DNA of 64,000 nt from Gimesia algae (lineage in GTDB: Bacteria > Planctomycetota > Planctomycetia > Planctomycetales > Planctomycetaceae): the NCBI RefSeq assembly GCF_007746795.1, contig NZ_CP036343.1:4439357-4503356 (forward strand), read 5' to 3'. This document shows positions 14,657 to 24,952 of the stretch, in pieces. The translations under genes and the position numbers were made by a program. Within the stretch, counting starts at the first letter, position 1, and every line of letters starts with the position of its first letter. The notes under the pieces are model-generated. The model was not told the origin of the DNA. It saw nothing but the letters and a program-made list of their open reading frames with translations, and did no database searches.

Positions 14657-16141
14657 ATGCCTGCCATTCGAAATACCGTAATAACGCTGGGTACAATCCT
14701 GCTCATTGCTTTCTCTTCTGGCTGCCAGAAGAATCAATCAACCGATCCCAAAACTGAGCAGACATCTGCGACTGAAGAAAAAAAGGCTACTGCTGCCTCT
14801 GAAGAAAAACCCATTGATCCCAAGATGGTGACTAAGCCAGGCGAGCCGATGACTGCAGAGCGTTATCAGGCGGTCAAAGCACGTCTCAAGCAGATTGGAT
14901 TAGCAATGCATAACTTTGCTGATCAGAATCGTACCTTCCTTCCCTCTGTAGAGGAACATCCTGAATACTATGATGAGAATGGTCGTCTGAAAGTCAGCTG
15001 GCGCGTGCATCTCCTGCCTTTCCTTGAACAGAAAAAACTGTACGGGCAATTCAAACTGGACGAAGCCTGGGACAGTCCTCACAATGCGCTACTGGCGAAA
15101 AACATGCCTGATGCCTTCCGTTCCCCTGATACTCCGGCAGGTTCAGACAAAACCCGCTTCCGGGTATTTGAAGGAACACGGGAAGAAAACCAACAAAAAG
15201 AAAAAGCCCCCACTACAATGTTTCCACTGGGGACTCCCCTTGGGTTTCGCGATATTCTGGACGGAACATCCAATACGGTGATGGCCGTCGAAGTCGGGCC
15301 TGATAAAGCGGTCGAATGGACGAAACCTGGCGGTCTGAACATTGCGCATCCCAGAGCAGAGTTCGGAGATGCCGCCAGAGGGATTCCCGTCCTGATTGGT
15401 GACGGATCAATCATATGTTTCAAGCGGGACATTGATGACGTAATATGGAAAGCGTTGATCGGCCCGGATGACGAAACCAGGATTGACTGGAGAGACATTG
15501 AAATTAAGCATTCGACCCTGTCAGCCAAACAGTCTCAGCTATTAAATCAGTTAAAGCAGATCGTTGTTGCTTTTTTTAACTACCATGAAACATTCCAGCG
15601 ATTTCCACCCGCTGAGAAAGATTTAGTTGATGGAAAACCCAATTTAAGCTGGCGCGTGCACCTGCTGCCTTTTCTTGATCAGAAAAAACTGTACGACCAG
15701 TTTAAACTGGATGAGGCTTGGGACAGTCCCCACAATAAAACACTGCTCGATCAAATGCCCGATCTTTTTCAGTTTAATCCACAAGTTAAGCCAGGCGCTA
15801 CGCAGGTGATGACTTTTTCCGGCGAGAACACCCCCTTTCCAGGAGGACTGGGTCCCAGAATCAGAGACATTACTGACGGCACTTCGAATACCATTTTCTT
15901 TGTGATTGCAGGCCCAGATAAAGCAGTCCCCTGGACAAAACCGGAAGATCTAGCCTTTGATCCGGCCGACCCAGCCCAAGCGCTGGGTAAGCTATCTTCT
16001 CCTGCCTATGTTGCAGTCATGATGGATGGTTCGATTCGATCTGTCCCTGTGAATCTACCAGCCAAAACACTGGTCAAGCTGATTCAACCCGCTGACGGTA
16101 TGATAGTCGATGTTGAACTCAAACCTTACCGTCCCCAATAA
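14657..16141 (+). CDS. DUF1559 lipoprotein with two DUF1559 modules
   Basis: 494 aa. The leader (TLGTILLIAFSSGC) ends in a lipobox with Cys23, so this is a lipoprotein rather than a prepilin-like DUF1559 protein. A Thr/Glu/Lys-rich linker follows. Two DUF1559 modules (about 70-285 and 290-490) repeat the motif SWRVHLLPFL-QKKLY-QFKLDEAWDSPHN and each have DGTSNT plus a C-terminal GDGS/MDGS-type segment. The family is abundant in Planctomycetes and its function is unknown. It heads a run of three paralogues (14657, 16202, 17300), all on the plus strand. The internal duplication is more divergent at the N-terminal half of each module. Confidence 0.82.
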   Translation: MPAIRNTVITLGTILLIAFSSGCQKNQSTDPKTEQTSATEEKKATAASEEKPIDPKMVTKPGEPMTAERYQAVKARLKQIGLAMHNFADQNRTFLPSVEEHPEYYDENGRLKVSWRVHLLPFLEQKKLYGQFKLDEAWDSPHNALLAKNMPDAFRSPDTPAGSDKTRFRVFEGTREENQQKEKAPTTMFPLGTPLGFRDILDGTSNTVMAVEVGPDKAVEWTKPGGLNIAHPRAEFGDAARGIPVLIGDGSIICFKRDIDDVIWKALIGPDDETRIDWRDIEIKHSTLSAKQSQLLNQLKQIVVAFFNYHETFQRFPPAEKDLVDGKPNLSWRVHLLPFLDQKKLYDQFKLDEAWDSPHNKTLLDQMPDLFQFNPQVKPGATQVMTFSGENTPFPGGLGPRIRDITDGTSNTIFFVIAGPDKAVPWTKPEDLAFDPADPAQALGKLSSPAYVAVMMDGSIRSVPVNLPAKTLVKLIQPADGMIVDVELKPYRPQ

Positions 16142-16201
16142 TACTGCACTGCCTGATTCGGGCTACTTGCTCAATCCCTGAAACGAAACAATCAGTTTTC
16201 G

Positions 16202-17104
16202 ATGAAAGTCTTATCAATGAAAATTTCACGCAGCATCCCACTTCTGTTTCTGACCATCCTCTTCAGTACCAACAATGGTGGCTGCCAGAAGAATGCCCCC
16301 CCAAGCCCGGAAACGGATGCGGAACAGGTCGCCGCCGAGAGTCCTGCAGAAAATACTGCTGAGGAAAAAACTTCTTCAACGACGACTCCGGAAGAAAAGC
16401 CCATTGATCCAAAGCTGGTGGTCAAGCCAGGTGAGCCGATGACAGCAGAGCGATTTAATGCCGTGAAAGAAAATCTCAAGCAGTTGGGGCTGTCGCTGCA
16501 CAACTTCCATGACGAATACAGCATGTTCTTACCCTCTCCGGAAGACCATCCGGAATACTATGATGAAAACGGCCTTTTGAAGGTGAGCTGGCGGGTGCAC
16601 CTTCTGCCTTTCCTCGATCAGAAGGATCTGTACAAGCAATTCAAACTGGATGAAGCCTGGGACAGTCCCCACAATGCTCCCCTGGCAAAAAACATGCCTG
16701 AGACCTTCCGCTCTCCAGATACTCCAACTGGTGCAACTAAGACGCGCTTCCGCATTTTTCAAGGCAAGCGTGAAAAGGACAGCGAAGGTAAAATGAGAAT
16801 GACCTCCCTGTTCCCCCTGGGAACACCTGCCCGTATGAGAGATACCCTTGATGGGACTTCCAACACGATTATGGTGGTCGAAGTGGGTCCCGATAAAGCC
16901 GTCGAATGGACCAAGCCTGGCGGACTGAGCCTGACACAACCCAAAGAGGAGCTGGGGGCTACCGCCTCTACAGTTGCCGTTCTGAAAGGTGACGGTTTGG
17001 TCTCCCTGATCAAACAGGATCTGGACGAGATTCAATGGAAAGAACTTGTGGGCCCACAAGACATGACCCGGATTGACTGGGATGTCATTGAAGTTCAACC
17101 GTAG
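16202..17104 (+). CDS. DUF1559 lipoprotein, single module
   Basis: 300 aa. Leader 'SIPLLFLTILFSTNNGGC' with lipobox Cys. Then a Glu/Thr-rich spacer, the shared segment 'EEKPIDPKLVVKPGEPMTAERFNAV', and one DUF1559 module with VSWRVHLLPFLDQKDLY, DEAWDSPHN, DGTSNT and a C-terminal LKGDGLVSLIKQ. It is close to the first module of the preceding gene, showing a tandem duplication. The start may be the ATG at 16202 or the one at 16217; no strong ribosome site separates them. Probably anchored to a membrane facing the periplasm-like space. Confidence 0.8.
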   Translation: MKVLSMKISRSIPLLFLTILFSTNNGGCQKNAPPSPETDAEQVAAESPAENTAEEKTSSTTTPEEKPIDPKLVVKPGEPMTAERFNAVKENLKQLGLSLHNFHDEYSMFLPSPEDHPEYYDENGLLKVSWRVHLLPFLDQKDLYKQFKLDEAWDSPHNAPLAKNMPETFRSPDTPTGATKTRFRIFQGKREKDSEGKMRMTSLFPLGTPARMRDTLDGTSNTIMVVEVGPDKAVEWTKPGGLSLTQPKEELGATASTVAVLKGDGLVSLIKQDLDEIQWKELVGPQDMTRIDWDVIEVQP

Positions 17105-17299
17105 AAAGCATCCCCTGAGGCATGTCTCTCGTTTCTCTCAGATCAGACGAGGAGTGAATCGTCTGTTGTGGTTCACTCCTGTCGGCTGTGATTTGACGGC
17201 AACGATATTGAATTACCAAAACAAAAATGAACATCCCTGCGATGTAATCCAGATCGCCCCCCAACTCCTTCATTTATTCTCAAAGACACCCAGACGATC

Positions 17300-18319
17300 A
17301 TGACTATCAGTTTTAAATGTAAAAAGTGTGGTAAGAACTACAAAGTCAGTGACGACAAAGCGGGTAAAAAATTCAAATGTCGCCAGTGTGAAGCGCCTGT
17401 CAGAATTCCGGAACTTGAAACTGATGACTTTTCAGAGGACTGGGAAGAACCAGAGCCGGAGTATGAAGCCCCTGCCCGACGTCGCAAAAGCAGCGCACCA
17501 AAAAATAAGTCGAAATCCAAAGGTCGAAAAAAAACATCTCCAGGCTCAAACCAGAATAAGTTGATTGCGGGAGGCGCAATAGCGCTCGTCCTGATTGGCG
17601 GCGGACTGTTATTTTTGTTCTCTTCCAGTAAACCTGGTGGAGGACTCATGAAGTCAATCACGGACAAAGTTGATGTGGTCATCAATTCGCAATTAAATAA
17701 GTCTGGTGGGAATTCGGGAAATGGATCTGCTGCCTCTGACATTGATAACATGAAGAAAATCGGTCAGGCGTTTCATGACTTCCATGATTCCTTTACCCGT
17801 TTCCCTCCCGCAGATGCGCATCTGGTCGATGGAAAACCTCTGCTCAGTTGGCGCGTACACATGCTTCCATTTCTTGGACAGAAAGAGCTTTATCAACGTT
17901 TTAATCTGCAGGAAGCCTGGGACAGTCCTCACAATTCTGCTCTACTGAAAGAAATGCCTGATATCTACCAGACCGAAGGAGTCAATCAAGCTGGCTATAC
18001 TTCGATCATGACCTTCAGTGGCGAGGGAACCCCCTTCACCGGAGACAAAGGGCCACAAATGCGCAAGTTTACTGACGGTACGGGAAATGTCATCCTCTGC
18101 GTTCAGGCAGGCTCGGACAAAGCAGTCCCCTGGACAAAACCTGTGGACCTGCCCTTCAATCAGGCCAATCCGGTCAGCGTACTGGGACAGACCTCACGGG
18201 GCGCATTTCTCTGTATCATGGCTGACGGATCGATCAGAAAAATCCCAGCTGGCATTGCATCTCAGACACTTAAGAACGCGATCCAGCACAACGACGGAAA
18301 TGTCACTCCTCTTTTTTAA
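17300..18319 (+). CDS. Zinc-ribbon / TM / DUF1559 protein
   Basis: 339 aa. N-terminal zinc ribbon 'FKCKKCGKNYKV...KFKCRQCEAPVRIPE' (MJ0042-like, residues 5-37), a basic Lys-rich stretch, one membrane helix (about 90-110, IAGGAIALVLIGGGLLFLF) and then a DUF1559 module with LLSWRVHMLPFLGQKELY and 'EAWDSPHNSALL'. So the third paralogue of the cluster changed its N-terminus to a cytosolic zinc ribbon plus membrane anchor, a domain swap compared with the lipoprotein versions. It could sense or scaffold across the membrane; no enzymatic residues are evident. Confidence 0.8.
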   Translation: MTISFKCKKCGKNYKVSDDKAGKKFKCRQCEAPVRIPELETDDFSEDWEEPEPEYEAPARRRKSSAPKNKSKSKGRKKTSPGSNQNKLIAGGAIALVLIGGGLLFLFSSSKPGGGLMKSITDKVDVVINSQLNKSGGNSGNGSAASDIDNMKKIGQAFHDFHDSFTRFPPADAHLVDGKPLLSWRVHMLPFLGQKELYQRFNLQEAWDSPHNSALLKEMPDIYQTEGVNQAGYTSIMTFSGEGTPFTGDKGPQMRKFTDGTGNVILCVQAGSDKAVPWTKPVDLPFNQANPVSVLGQTSRGAFLCIMADGSIRKIPAGIASQTLKNAIQHNDGNVTPLF

Positions 18320-18605
18320 GCGAAACAATTGAGTGCAACATATTTTTTCGCCTCTCCATTCGCACCATACATAAAACATCTCATTTTACAGATTAATGAA
18401 GATAAATAATCTGGCATTGAGCTGACACGTTTTGTATGCTGATGAACATAGACACAAGACACTTAAGATACTTTTGTATACATGTTTTATCCCGTGGCGT
18501 GAAATACTTCCTCACTGTCTCGCATTACCATCATGCTCTATGGTTTCAGCAGCTTTATTTCCGAGATACCTGAATTCTAAATACATTAGAAAGATCCAGA
18601 CGCTC

Positions 18606-21600
18606 ATGCTGTTGACCTACTGGCTAAGGTCGATTTCACTCTGCCTCCGACCTCTCCGCCGTCCCCAATCTAAACGCCGTGCTCGTTCCCGGTGTGGCAA
18701 CCATGCGATTCAGAACAATCGTATACGACCTGTCACTGTCGAAGAACTTGAGGACCGCACGCTATTGACGTCAATCATCAGCGTTGCGGATCGTGGCAGT
18801 GTGGAAGGAGACACTGGTTTACAAACTCTTGTATTTACAGTCACGAGAACCGGAGTCAATGCGGGTGACCTGAATGAAAGTGTGACGATTGACTTCACCA
18901 CTCAGGATGGATCAGCTACCAGTGCTGATAATGATTACCTGGCTGCAAGCGGATCGTTTGAATTCGCAGCTTCCAGCACCGCGACAAGGCAAGAAAAAAC
19001 GTTTCAAGTAAAAGTCCAGGGTGATTACAGGAAAGAAGGTGATGAAAGTTTTCAGATCCTGCTTTCGACTCAAATGTCCGGCGTCACTATTGAAAATGAA
19101 TCTGTGACTCTCACCATTTACGACGATGAGTATCGTCGTTTTGAAGAAACACAATTACTCTCCCCGCCAGCTCCTGTAAGCGATGGAGATCACTTCGGGC
19201 AAATTATCGAAGTCGATGGTGACTATATGGTAGTGGGAGCACCGGACAGTGACCTGGTTGCCAGTGATGCAGGAGCGGTCTTTCTCTATGAACGTAACCG
19301 CCAGGGGACTGCTGATGAAACCGATGACACATGGTCTTACTATTCCACCTTAACTGCTTTTGACGGTGCTGCAGACGACCATTTTGGCAGCAGTATCGCC
19401 ATATCAGGTGAGACCATCGTGATTGGCGCTTACGGTGCTGACCTGAATCAGTCTGATGAGGGTGCTGCGTATGTTTTCCGTCTGGCTGGTGGAACGTGGC
19501 AACTGGAAACAAAACTCATCGCCTCCAACGCGGAGGCAGATGATTCTTTTGGTACAGATGTGGCCATCGAGAATGACCTCATCGTAATCGGGGCTCCTTT
19601 GCATAACGTGCCTTCTTATAACAATTCGGGTGCTGCCTACATTTTTACCCGCTCAGGCAGTACCTGGTCTGAAGATCAAATCCTGACAGAAACCGAATTT
19701 TACAGCTATGAGAACAGGCTCGGCACATCCGTTGCCATTGAAAATGGAGAAGTATTTGTTGCTGCCAGGAGAGCCAAAGTTGATGATGCTGGCGCTGGTG
19801 TGGGAAGCGTCTTTACATATCACACCAACGCGGGAACCTGGGAAACACAGCAACAACTCACATTGACCTTTACCTATAGTTATGACTATGCCGGCTCGGA
19901 TCTAACTGTCTCGGGGAACCATCTGGCTGTCATCGCAGCAGATAACAGTTATGTCTATCTGTTTGAACTTACCGAAGGAAACTGGGAATATCAGCATAGA
20001 GTCAATCCTGCTTCATCAATCTCTTCGATTCGGATCAACTCAATTGATTTGAGTGATAACACACTGGTCGTTGGTTCTATCAAAACAAACGGCACTACCA
20101 ACTCCTCAGGGATCGTGACTGAATATCAATGGATTAGAGACCAATGGATCCGTACAGAGGACTATTACGGTGAAAGCAGCACTAACACGACAGGCTTTGG
20201 CACGGGAGTCGCGTTGGCAGACTCACAGATCATCGTCGGAGAGCCTGATGTTGATGCAAGTGCTCTCGAATCCGGGCTGATTCACGTATTGGGACCATTC
20301 ATCCCCAGATATGAAATCTATGATGTCACCGAATACGAAGGGGACAGCGGTCAGACTCTGTTCGAATTTACCATCGAACGCAAAGCCAGCGAAGCGGGTG
20401 ATCTGAACTTCGCTTCGACTATCAGTTTCGCCACAATTGACGGTACAGCGACTGTTGCGAACAATGATTATGCAGCGCAGTCGGGAACATTGACCTTTGA
20501 AGCTGACCCTGATGTGATTTCTCAATTTCAGACAGTCGCGATTGTAGTTAACGGCGATGGCACCTACGAAGGGGATGAAAATTTTTATCTTCAACTCTTC
20601 AATCCCACGAATGGTACTCAACTATTCGACTCACAGGGCGAAGCCAATATCTTAGCAGATGATAGGGCGATCGTGGAATTAGTCGAAGCCGAAATCTCGG
20701 TAGACGAAGGAGATGGCAAGGTCTGGCTGACTCTGGAATTGGATGAAGTCTTCGTAGAGGATGTTACTGTTTATATGAAATTCGAAGGAGGTTCCGCCTA
20801 CCCATTCTCTGATTTTGACGCGACTCTTCTGTATGTGACGATCCCTGCCGGTCAGTTAACACAGACCTTTTCTGTCGACATTGTCGAAGATACGAAGCTG
20901 GAAGACAGCGAAGATTTCTGGGTACTACTGGCAGCACCACACGACGATAACTACAAAATAGGTCGGAACCGCAAATCCGTTGTTACAATTGTCAACGACG
21001 ACATCATAGACATCTGGATCGATGACATTGTCGTATATGAAAATCAGCAATATGCCACTTTATATCTTCACGCTTCGGAACCGGTGAATATTGCATTACT
21101 GGTTGATTATACAACTCAACAGGATACCGCAACAGAAGAGGTCGACTACTCATCGTTTACAAGCTATGTCCGCTTCGCTGGTTCTCAAACCAGTGGTCCA
21201 ATTATTATTCCCATCATTAATGATGGAGAGTGGGAGTCAGATGAATCCTTTTTTGTGAACCTGACCGGATTCAGCGTATATAATTATGACATTCCACCCG
21301 CCAACTTTTTAGACAATCAGGCTCAAGTGACGATTATTGATGTTGATCAACCTGACATCTCGATAGACGATGCGACAATTAATGAAGATGCAGGTTCGGT
21401 AACTCTCACAGTCTCTCTCAGCAATTCGGCTTCAACCCCGATTCAGATTGATTACTCCACTGCTGAGGACACCGCAGTTCAAACCGAAGATTATTCTCTC
21501 ATTTCCGGAACACTTACTTTTGCTCCGGGCGAAGTCACAAAAACAATCATTGTCCCGATCACCGATGACTATCAAGCGGAAGAACAGGAACAATTTTTCG

Positions 21601-24600
21601 TCAACCTGAGTAACCTGCAAACGAGTATTCCTGACAGCTCAATCCAAAAAAGCAAAAGCGTCATCACCATCCTTGACAATGATCAATATTACCTCACGAT
21701 TGATGACCAGACCGTAAACGAAGCGGATGGAACAGCGACACTGACCGTGACTCTAGATCGCGCCCTCCCGGCACTTTTAACCGTTGAATATTCCACCCTC
21801 AACCAGTCAGCGACAGCCGACAATGATTATCAGGAGACATCGGGCACGCTGACGATTGCCTCTGGCGCGCTGACGGGCACCATAACAGTACCAATCAACG
21901 ATGACCAAACTGCTGAAGACCTGGAAACGTTTCTGATCAACCTGAGCAACCCTCAGTCAACCGGGGGCGACGTCTCATTGACAAAAAGTCAGGGACAGAT
22001 TTCCATCACCGATAATGACCAGGCCGGCATCTCAATACATGATGTTGTTATTAATGAAGGGGTTAGTTACGTCCTGGTCACAATCACTTTGGATCAGCCT
22101 GCAGAAACTGAAATCAATATTGGCTACTCTACTTCCGGTCAGACTGCAACCTCGTCTGTTGATTTTCGTTCGACGTCAGATACGCTCACGTTTGCTCCAG
22201 GCGAAACCTCCAAACAAATCACAGTCAGCCTCATTAATGATAACCTGGTCGAAGCAGATGAAACCTTCCTGGTCACTCTTGACCTGAACAATCAGCAAAA
22301 TAGTGCCGACGTCCAACTGGCAGACAGTCAGGGTGTCGTCACAATCAAAGAGACTGACCAGGCTCACATGTACATTCAAGATGTTTCAGTTGATGAATCG
22401 ACTTCGACCGCTGTCGTGATTGTCTACCTTGACTACTACATGGACACGGTTTTCAGTGTCGACTATACCACAGCTGATTTGACCGCAGTCAGCCCTGATA
22501 ATTACCAGGCGACATCGGGCACTCTCAATTTCAATCTTAATCAGAAACAGCAGGCGGTTTATGTACCCATTATCGATAATTCATTAATTGATGACGACAA
22601 ATCGTTTCTGATCAACTTGAGTAACCTGGTTGTTTCCGGAAACCGTAATGTAACTCTGTCGGATAACCAGTCGGAGGTAACGATCCTCAATGATGACTAT
22701 AACGGCAGGTTCTCCATAGCCGACCTCAGTGTCGATGAATCCGTGGGTATGGCAAATATAACTGTCTCATTAAGCCAATCTGCCGAAACCACGGTCAGCG
22801 TTGACTTCACCACAGAAGGTACCACGTGGGCGATTGCTCCAGACGACTATCTAAACCAGTCTGGTACTCTGACCTTTAACCCTGGTGACCAGTATAAAAC
22901 GATTTCAATCCCAATTGTTGATGATAATCTGGTAGAGAGAAATGTTGAAATCATTCGTGTCGACTTATCCAATATCCAGGCAAGCACCGGCAGATATATT
23001 TTCGATAATGATCAGGCCGAAATCTACCTAAACGATAATGATCACGCGACCCTGACAGTCGACCATGTCACGGTCAATGAAGGCGATGGTGTCGCAACTC
23101 TTGTGTTTTCACTGGACAACCCGGTAGATGTATCCCTTTCCGTTAACTTCCAGACAGAGTCAAGGAGTGCCCAGGTTTCTTCTGATTTCCATGGTCGAAG
23201 TGGAAACATCTTATTCCATTCAGGAGAACAAACCGTTACGCTTGATGTACCCATCGTGGACTCCGATTCAATCGAAACCGATGAATATTTTTTCTTCAAG
23301 GTGAGTAACTTTCGCACATCTTTTTTCTTCGACAGACGCAGTATCAGCCTTGATGGTTTCGGGGCAAGTGTCACAATACTCGATGACGACCAGGCTCATA
23401 TTTCCATCAGCGATCTCACTGTCAATGAAGCTGCAGGAACAGCTGAAGTCACCGTATCTCTTGATCAACCACTCGACGCTCCCATCAGCCTGAGTTATAC
23501 CACTGCCGACCAGTCTGCTGTTTCAACGGAAGATTACTTGTTCCAGTCAGGGACTTTGACTTTTGATACGGGGGAACAGTCAAAAACTATCAGTATCAGC
23601 CTGGTCGATTCTGATCTTATTGAAGCTGACGAAAAGTTTCTGATCAATCTGCTGAACGTACAGAGCAAAGCCTTCAATGTAGTTCTCACAGATACTCAGT
23701 CTGAAGTCACCATCATCGATGATGACCAGGCACGGGTGACTATTAACGATATTACAGTCGACGAAACAGCAGGTACTGCGACTCTGACAGTTTCACTAGA
23801 CCATCCGGTTGCGGAATCAGTCAGTCTCGATTTTCAAACGGCAGATGCCTCCGCTACCAGTCCGGATGATTATACCAGCCAGTCAGGAACCCTGACATTT
23901 GCACCATTTGAAGTTGAAAAGACAGTTACGATCTCGATTGTCGATTCTGATCTCGTGGAAACAGATGAAAGTTTTCTGGTCAATCTGTCGAATCTTCAGG
24001 CCGGTACTGCAGATGTCAGTTTTGCAGATATCCACGGCGTCATCACGATTCTTGATGATGATCAGTCCAATCTGCGAATCAGTGATCTCACAGTCCAGGA
24101 AGATACCGGCACTGCGTATGTGACTGTCTCCCTGGACAAGCCGCTGCAGACTCCGGTTTCCATCAATTTCAGCACCATCGGTCAATCAGCCACATCGTCT
24201 GTTGATTTCGAACAACTGTCAGGTACTTTGACATTTGCCCCTGGTGAACTCACCAAGTCCATCCCCATCGTCATCAATGACGATGAATACACGGAAATGA
24301 CAGAGACTCTGCTGATCAATCTCTCCAATTTACAAACGGCCAGTCCCGACGTAATCCTAGCGGACGGACAATCTGTTGTTATGATCGAGAATGATGATCA
24401 GGCGAAGGTTTCAGCCGATAGCCTGACAGTGAATGAGGATGCAGGGTCAGTTCTCATTCAGGTAACCCTGGATCATCCGGTGTCGTCCACTGTTACACTC
24501 GACTATACCACTGCCGATGATTCTGCTTCGAACGCGTCAGACTATTTCGAAATTTATGGCACCCTGACCTTCTTTGCTGGACAACAGACTAAATTCATTT

Positions 24601-24908
24601 CTATTCCCATTCTCAACGACAAGCTCGTAGAAGGCAACGAATCATTTTTATTCAATCTGACTAAACTCCAGGCCAATGGTTATGACGTTGATTTCCTCAC
24701 CGCACAGGCACACATCACGATTCAGGATAATGACTCGGCCAGTATGTCGATCGGCGATATTGCGGTGGATGAAGACGCAGGAACGGCATTCATCACAGTG
24801 ACACTGGACAAGGCTGTCGAAACTGAAATCTCTGTTGACTATTCAATTCAACAGCCGAACTATCTGCACTTGGCACGCTCGACTTTATCTCGGCTTCAGG
24901 AACTCTGA
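18606..24908 (+). CDS. Giant Calx-beta surface protein, N-terminal part (frameshifted gene)
   Basis: About 2100 aa from the ATG at 18606; an in-frame TTG at 18432 would add 58 residues. After a basic leader with a hydrophobic stretch (MLLTYWLRSISLCL) comes VEELEDRTLL, a motif common at the N-terminus of exported planctomycete proteins. Then FG-GAP-like repeats (GDHFGQIIEVDGDYMVVGAP, 'DDHFGSSIAISGETIVIGAY') and a long series of Calx-beta repeats, each with 'VNE..G.A.VTVSLD', 'SGTLTFAPGE' and 'DETFLINLSN'. Such repeats bind Ca2+ and make elongated surface stalks. The frame ends prematurely in a mid-repeat shift caused by a 5-bp duplication at 24841. The normal reading continues in the other frame to 26713 (dockerin and metalloprotease). 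Cell-surface adhesion or biofilm role is inferred. Confidence 0.85.
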   Translation: MLLTYWLRSISLCLRPLRRPQSKRRARSRCGNHAIQNNRIRPVTVEELEDRTLLTSIISVADRGSVEGDTGLQTLVFTVTRTGVNAGDLNESVTIDFTTQDGSATSADNDYLAASGSFEFAASSTATRQEKTFQVKVQGDYRKEGDESFQILLSTQMSGVTIENESVTLTIYDDEYRRFEETQLLSPPAPVSDGDHFGQIIEVDGDYMVVGAPDSDLVASDAGAVFLYERNRQGTADETDDTWSYYSTLTAFDGAADDHFGSSIAISGETIVIGAYGADLNQSDEGAAYVFRLAGGTWQLETKLIASNAEADDSFGTDVAIENDLIVIGAPLHNVPSYNNSGAAYIFTRSGSTWSEDQILTETEFYSYENRLGTSVAIENGEVFVAARRAKVDDAGAGVGSVFTYHTNAGTWETQQQLTLTFTYSYDYAGSDLTVSGNHLAVIAADNSYVYLFELTEGNWEYQHRVNPASSISSIRINSIDLSDNTLVVGSIKTNGTTNSSGIVTEYQWIRDQWIRTEDYYGESSTNTTGFGTGVALADSQIIVGEPDVDASALESGLIHVLGPFIPRYEIYDVTEYEGDSGQTLFEFTIERKASEAGDLNFASTISFATIDGTATVANNDYAAQSGTLTFEADPDVISQFQTVAIVVNGDGTYEGDENFYLQLFNPTNGTQLFDSQGEANILADDRAIVELVEAEISVDEGDGKVWLTLELDEVFVEDVTVYMKFEGGSAYPFSDFDATLLYVTIPAGQLTQTFSVDIVEDTKLEDSEDFWVLLAAPHDDNYKIGRNRKSVVTIVNDDIIDIWIDDIVVYENQQYATLYLHASEPVNIALLVDYTTQQDTATEEVDYSSFTSYVRFAGSQTSGPIIIPIINDGEWESDESFFVNLTGFSVYNYDIPPANFLDNQAQVTIIDVDQPDISIDDATINEDAGSVTLTVSLSNSASTPIQIDYSTAEDTAVQTEDYSLISGTLTFAPGEVTKTIIVPITDDYQAEEQEQFFVNLSNLQTSIPDSSIQKSKSVITILDNDQYYLTIDDQTVNEADGTATLTVTLDRALPALLTVEYSTLNQSATADNDYQETSGTLTIASGALTGTITVPINDDQTAEDLETFLINLSNPQSTGGDVSLTKSQGQISITDNDQAGISIHDVVINEGVSYVLVTITLDQPAETEINIGYSTSGQTATSSVDFRSTSDTLTFAPGETSKQITVSLINDNLVEADETFLVTLDLNNQQNSADVQLADSQGVVTIKETDQAHMYIQDVSVDESTSTAVVIVYLDYYMDTVFSVDYTTADLTAVSPDNYQATSGTLNFNLNQKQQAVYVPIIDNSLIDDDKSFLINLSNLVVSGNRNVTLSDNQSEVTILNDDYNGRFSIADLSVDESVGMANITVSLSQSAETTVSVDFTTEGTTWAIAPDDYLNQSGTLTFNPGDQYKTISIPIVDDNLVERNVEIIRVDLSNIQASTGRYIFDNDQAEIYLNDNDHATLTVDHVTVNEGDGVATLVFSLDNPVDVSLSVNFQTESRSAQVSSDFHGRSGNILFHSGEQTVTLDVPIVDSDSIETDEYFFFKVSNFRTSFFFDRRSISLDGFGASVTILDDDQAHISISDLTVNEAAGTAEVTVSLDQPLDAPISLSYTTADQSAVSTEDYLFQSGTLTFDTGEQSKTISISLVDSDLIEADEKFLINLLNVQSKAFNVVLTDTQSEVTIIDDDQARVTINDITVDETAGTATLTVSLDHPVAESVSLDFQTADASATSPDDYTSQSGTLTFAPFEVEKTVTISIVDSDLVETDESFLVNLSNLQAGTADVSFADIHGVITILDDDQSNLRISDLTVQEDTGTAYVTVSLDKPLQTPVSINFSTIGQSATSSVDFEQLSGTLTFAPGELTKSIPIVINDDEYTEMTETLLINLSNLQTASPDVILADGQSVVMIENDDQAKVSADSLTVNEDAGSVLIQVTLDHPVSSTVTLDYTTADDSASNASDYFEIYGTLTFFAGQQTKFISIPILNDKLVEGNESFLFNLTKLQANGYDVDFLTAQAHITIQDNDSASMSIGDIAVDEDAGTAFITVTLDKAVETEISVDYSIQQPNYLHLARSTLSRLQEL
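24841..24850 (+). repeat. Tandem duplication ATTCA x2 that shifts the frame
   Basis: attcaattca. Removing one 5-bp copy restores VDYSTAELSALGTLDFISA, which matches other Calx-beta repeats in the same protein, and joins the two frames. This is a +5 insertion typical of strand slippage, although a read error remains possible. Confidence 0.75.
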
Positions 24909-24952
24909 CATTTGATTCCGGAGAGCAGAGCAAAACGATTGCCGTCTCACTG

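Noticed and set aside
14349-14757. Two plus-strand frames upstream of the first DUF1559 gene
   Set aside because: One ends within and one overlaps the start of the lipoprotein gene; no ribosome site or family pattern.
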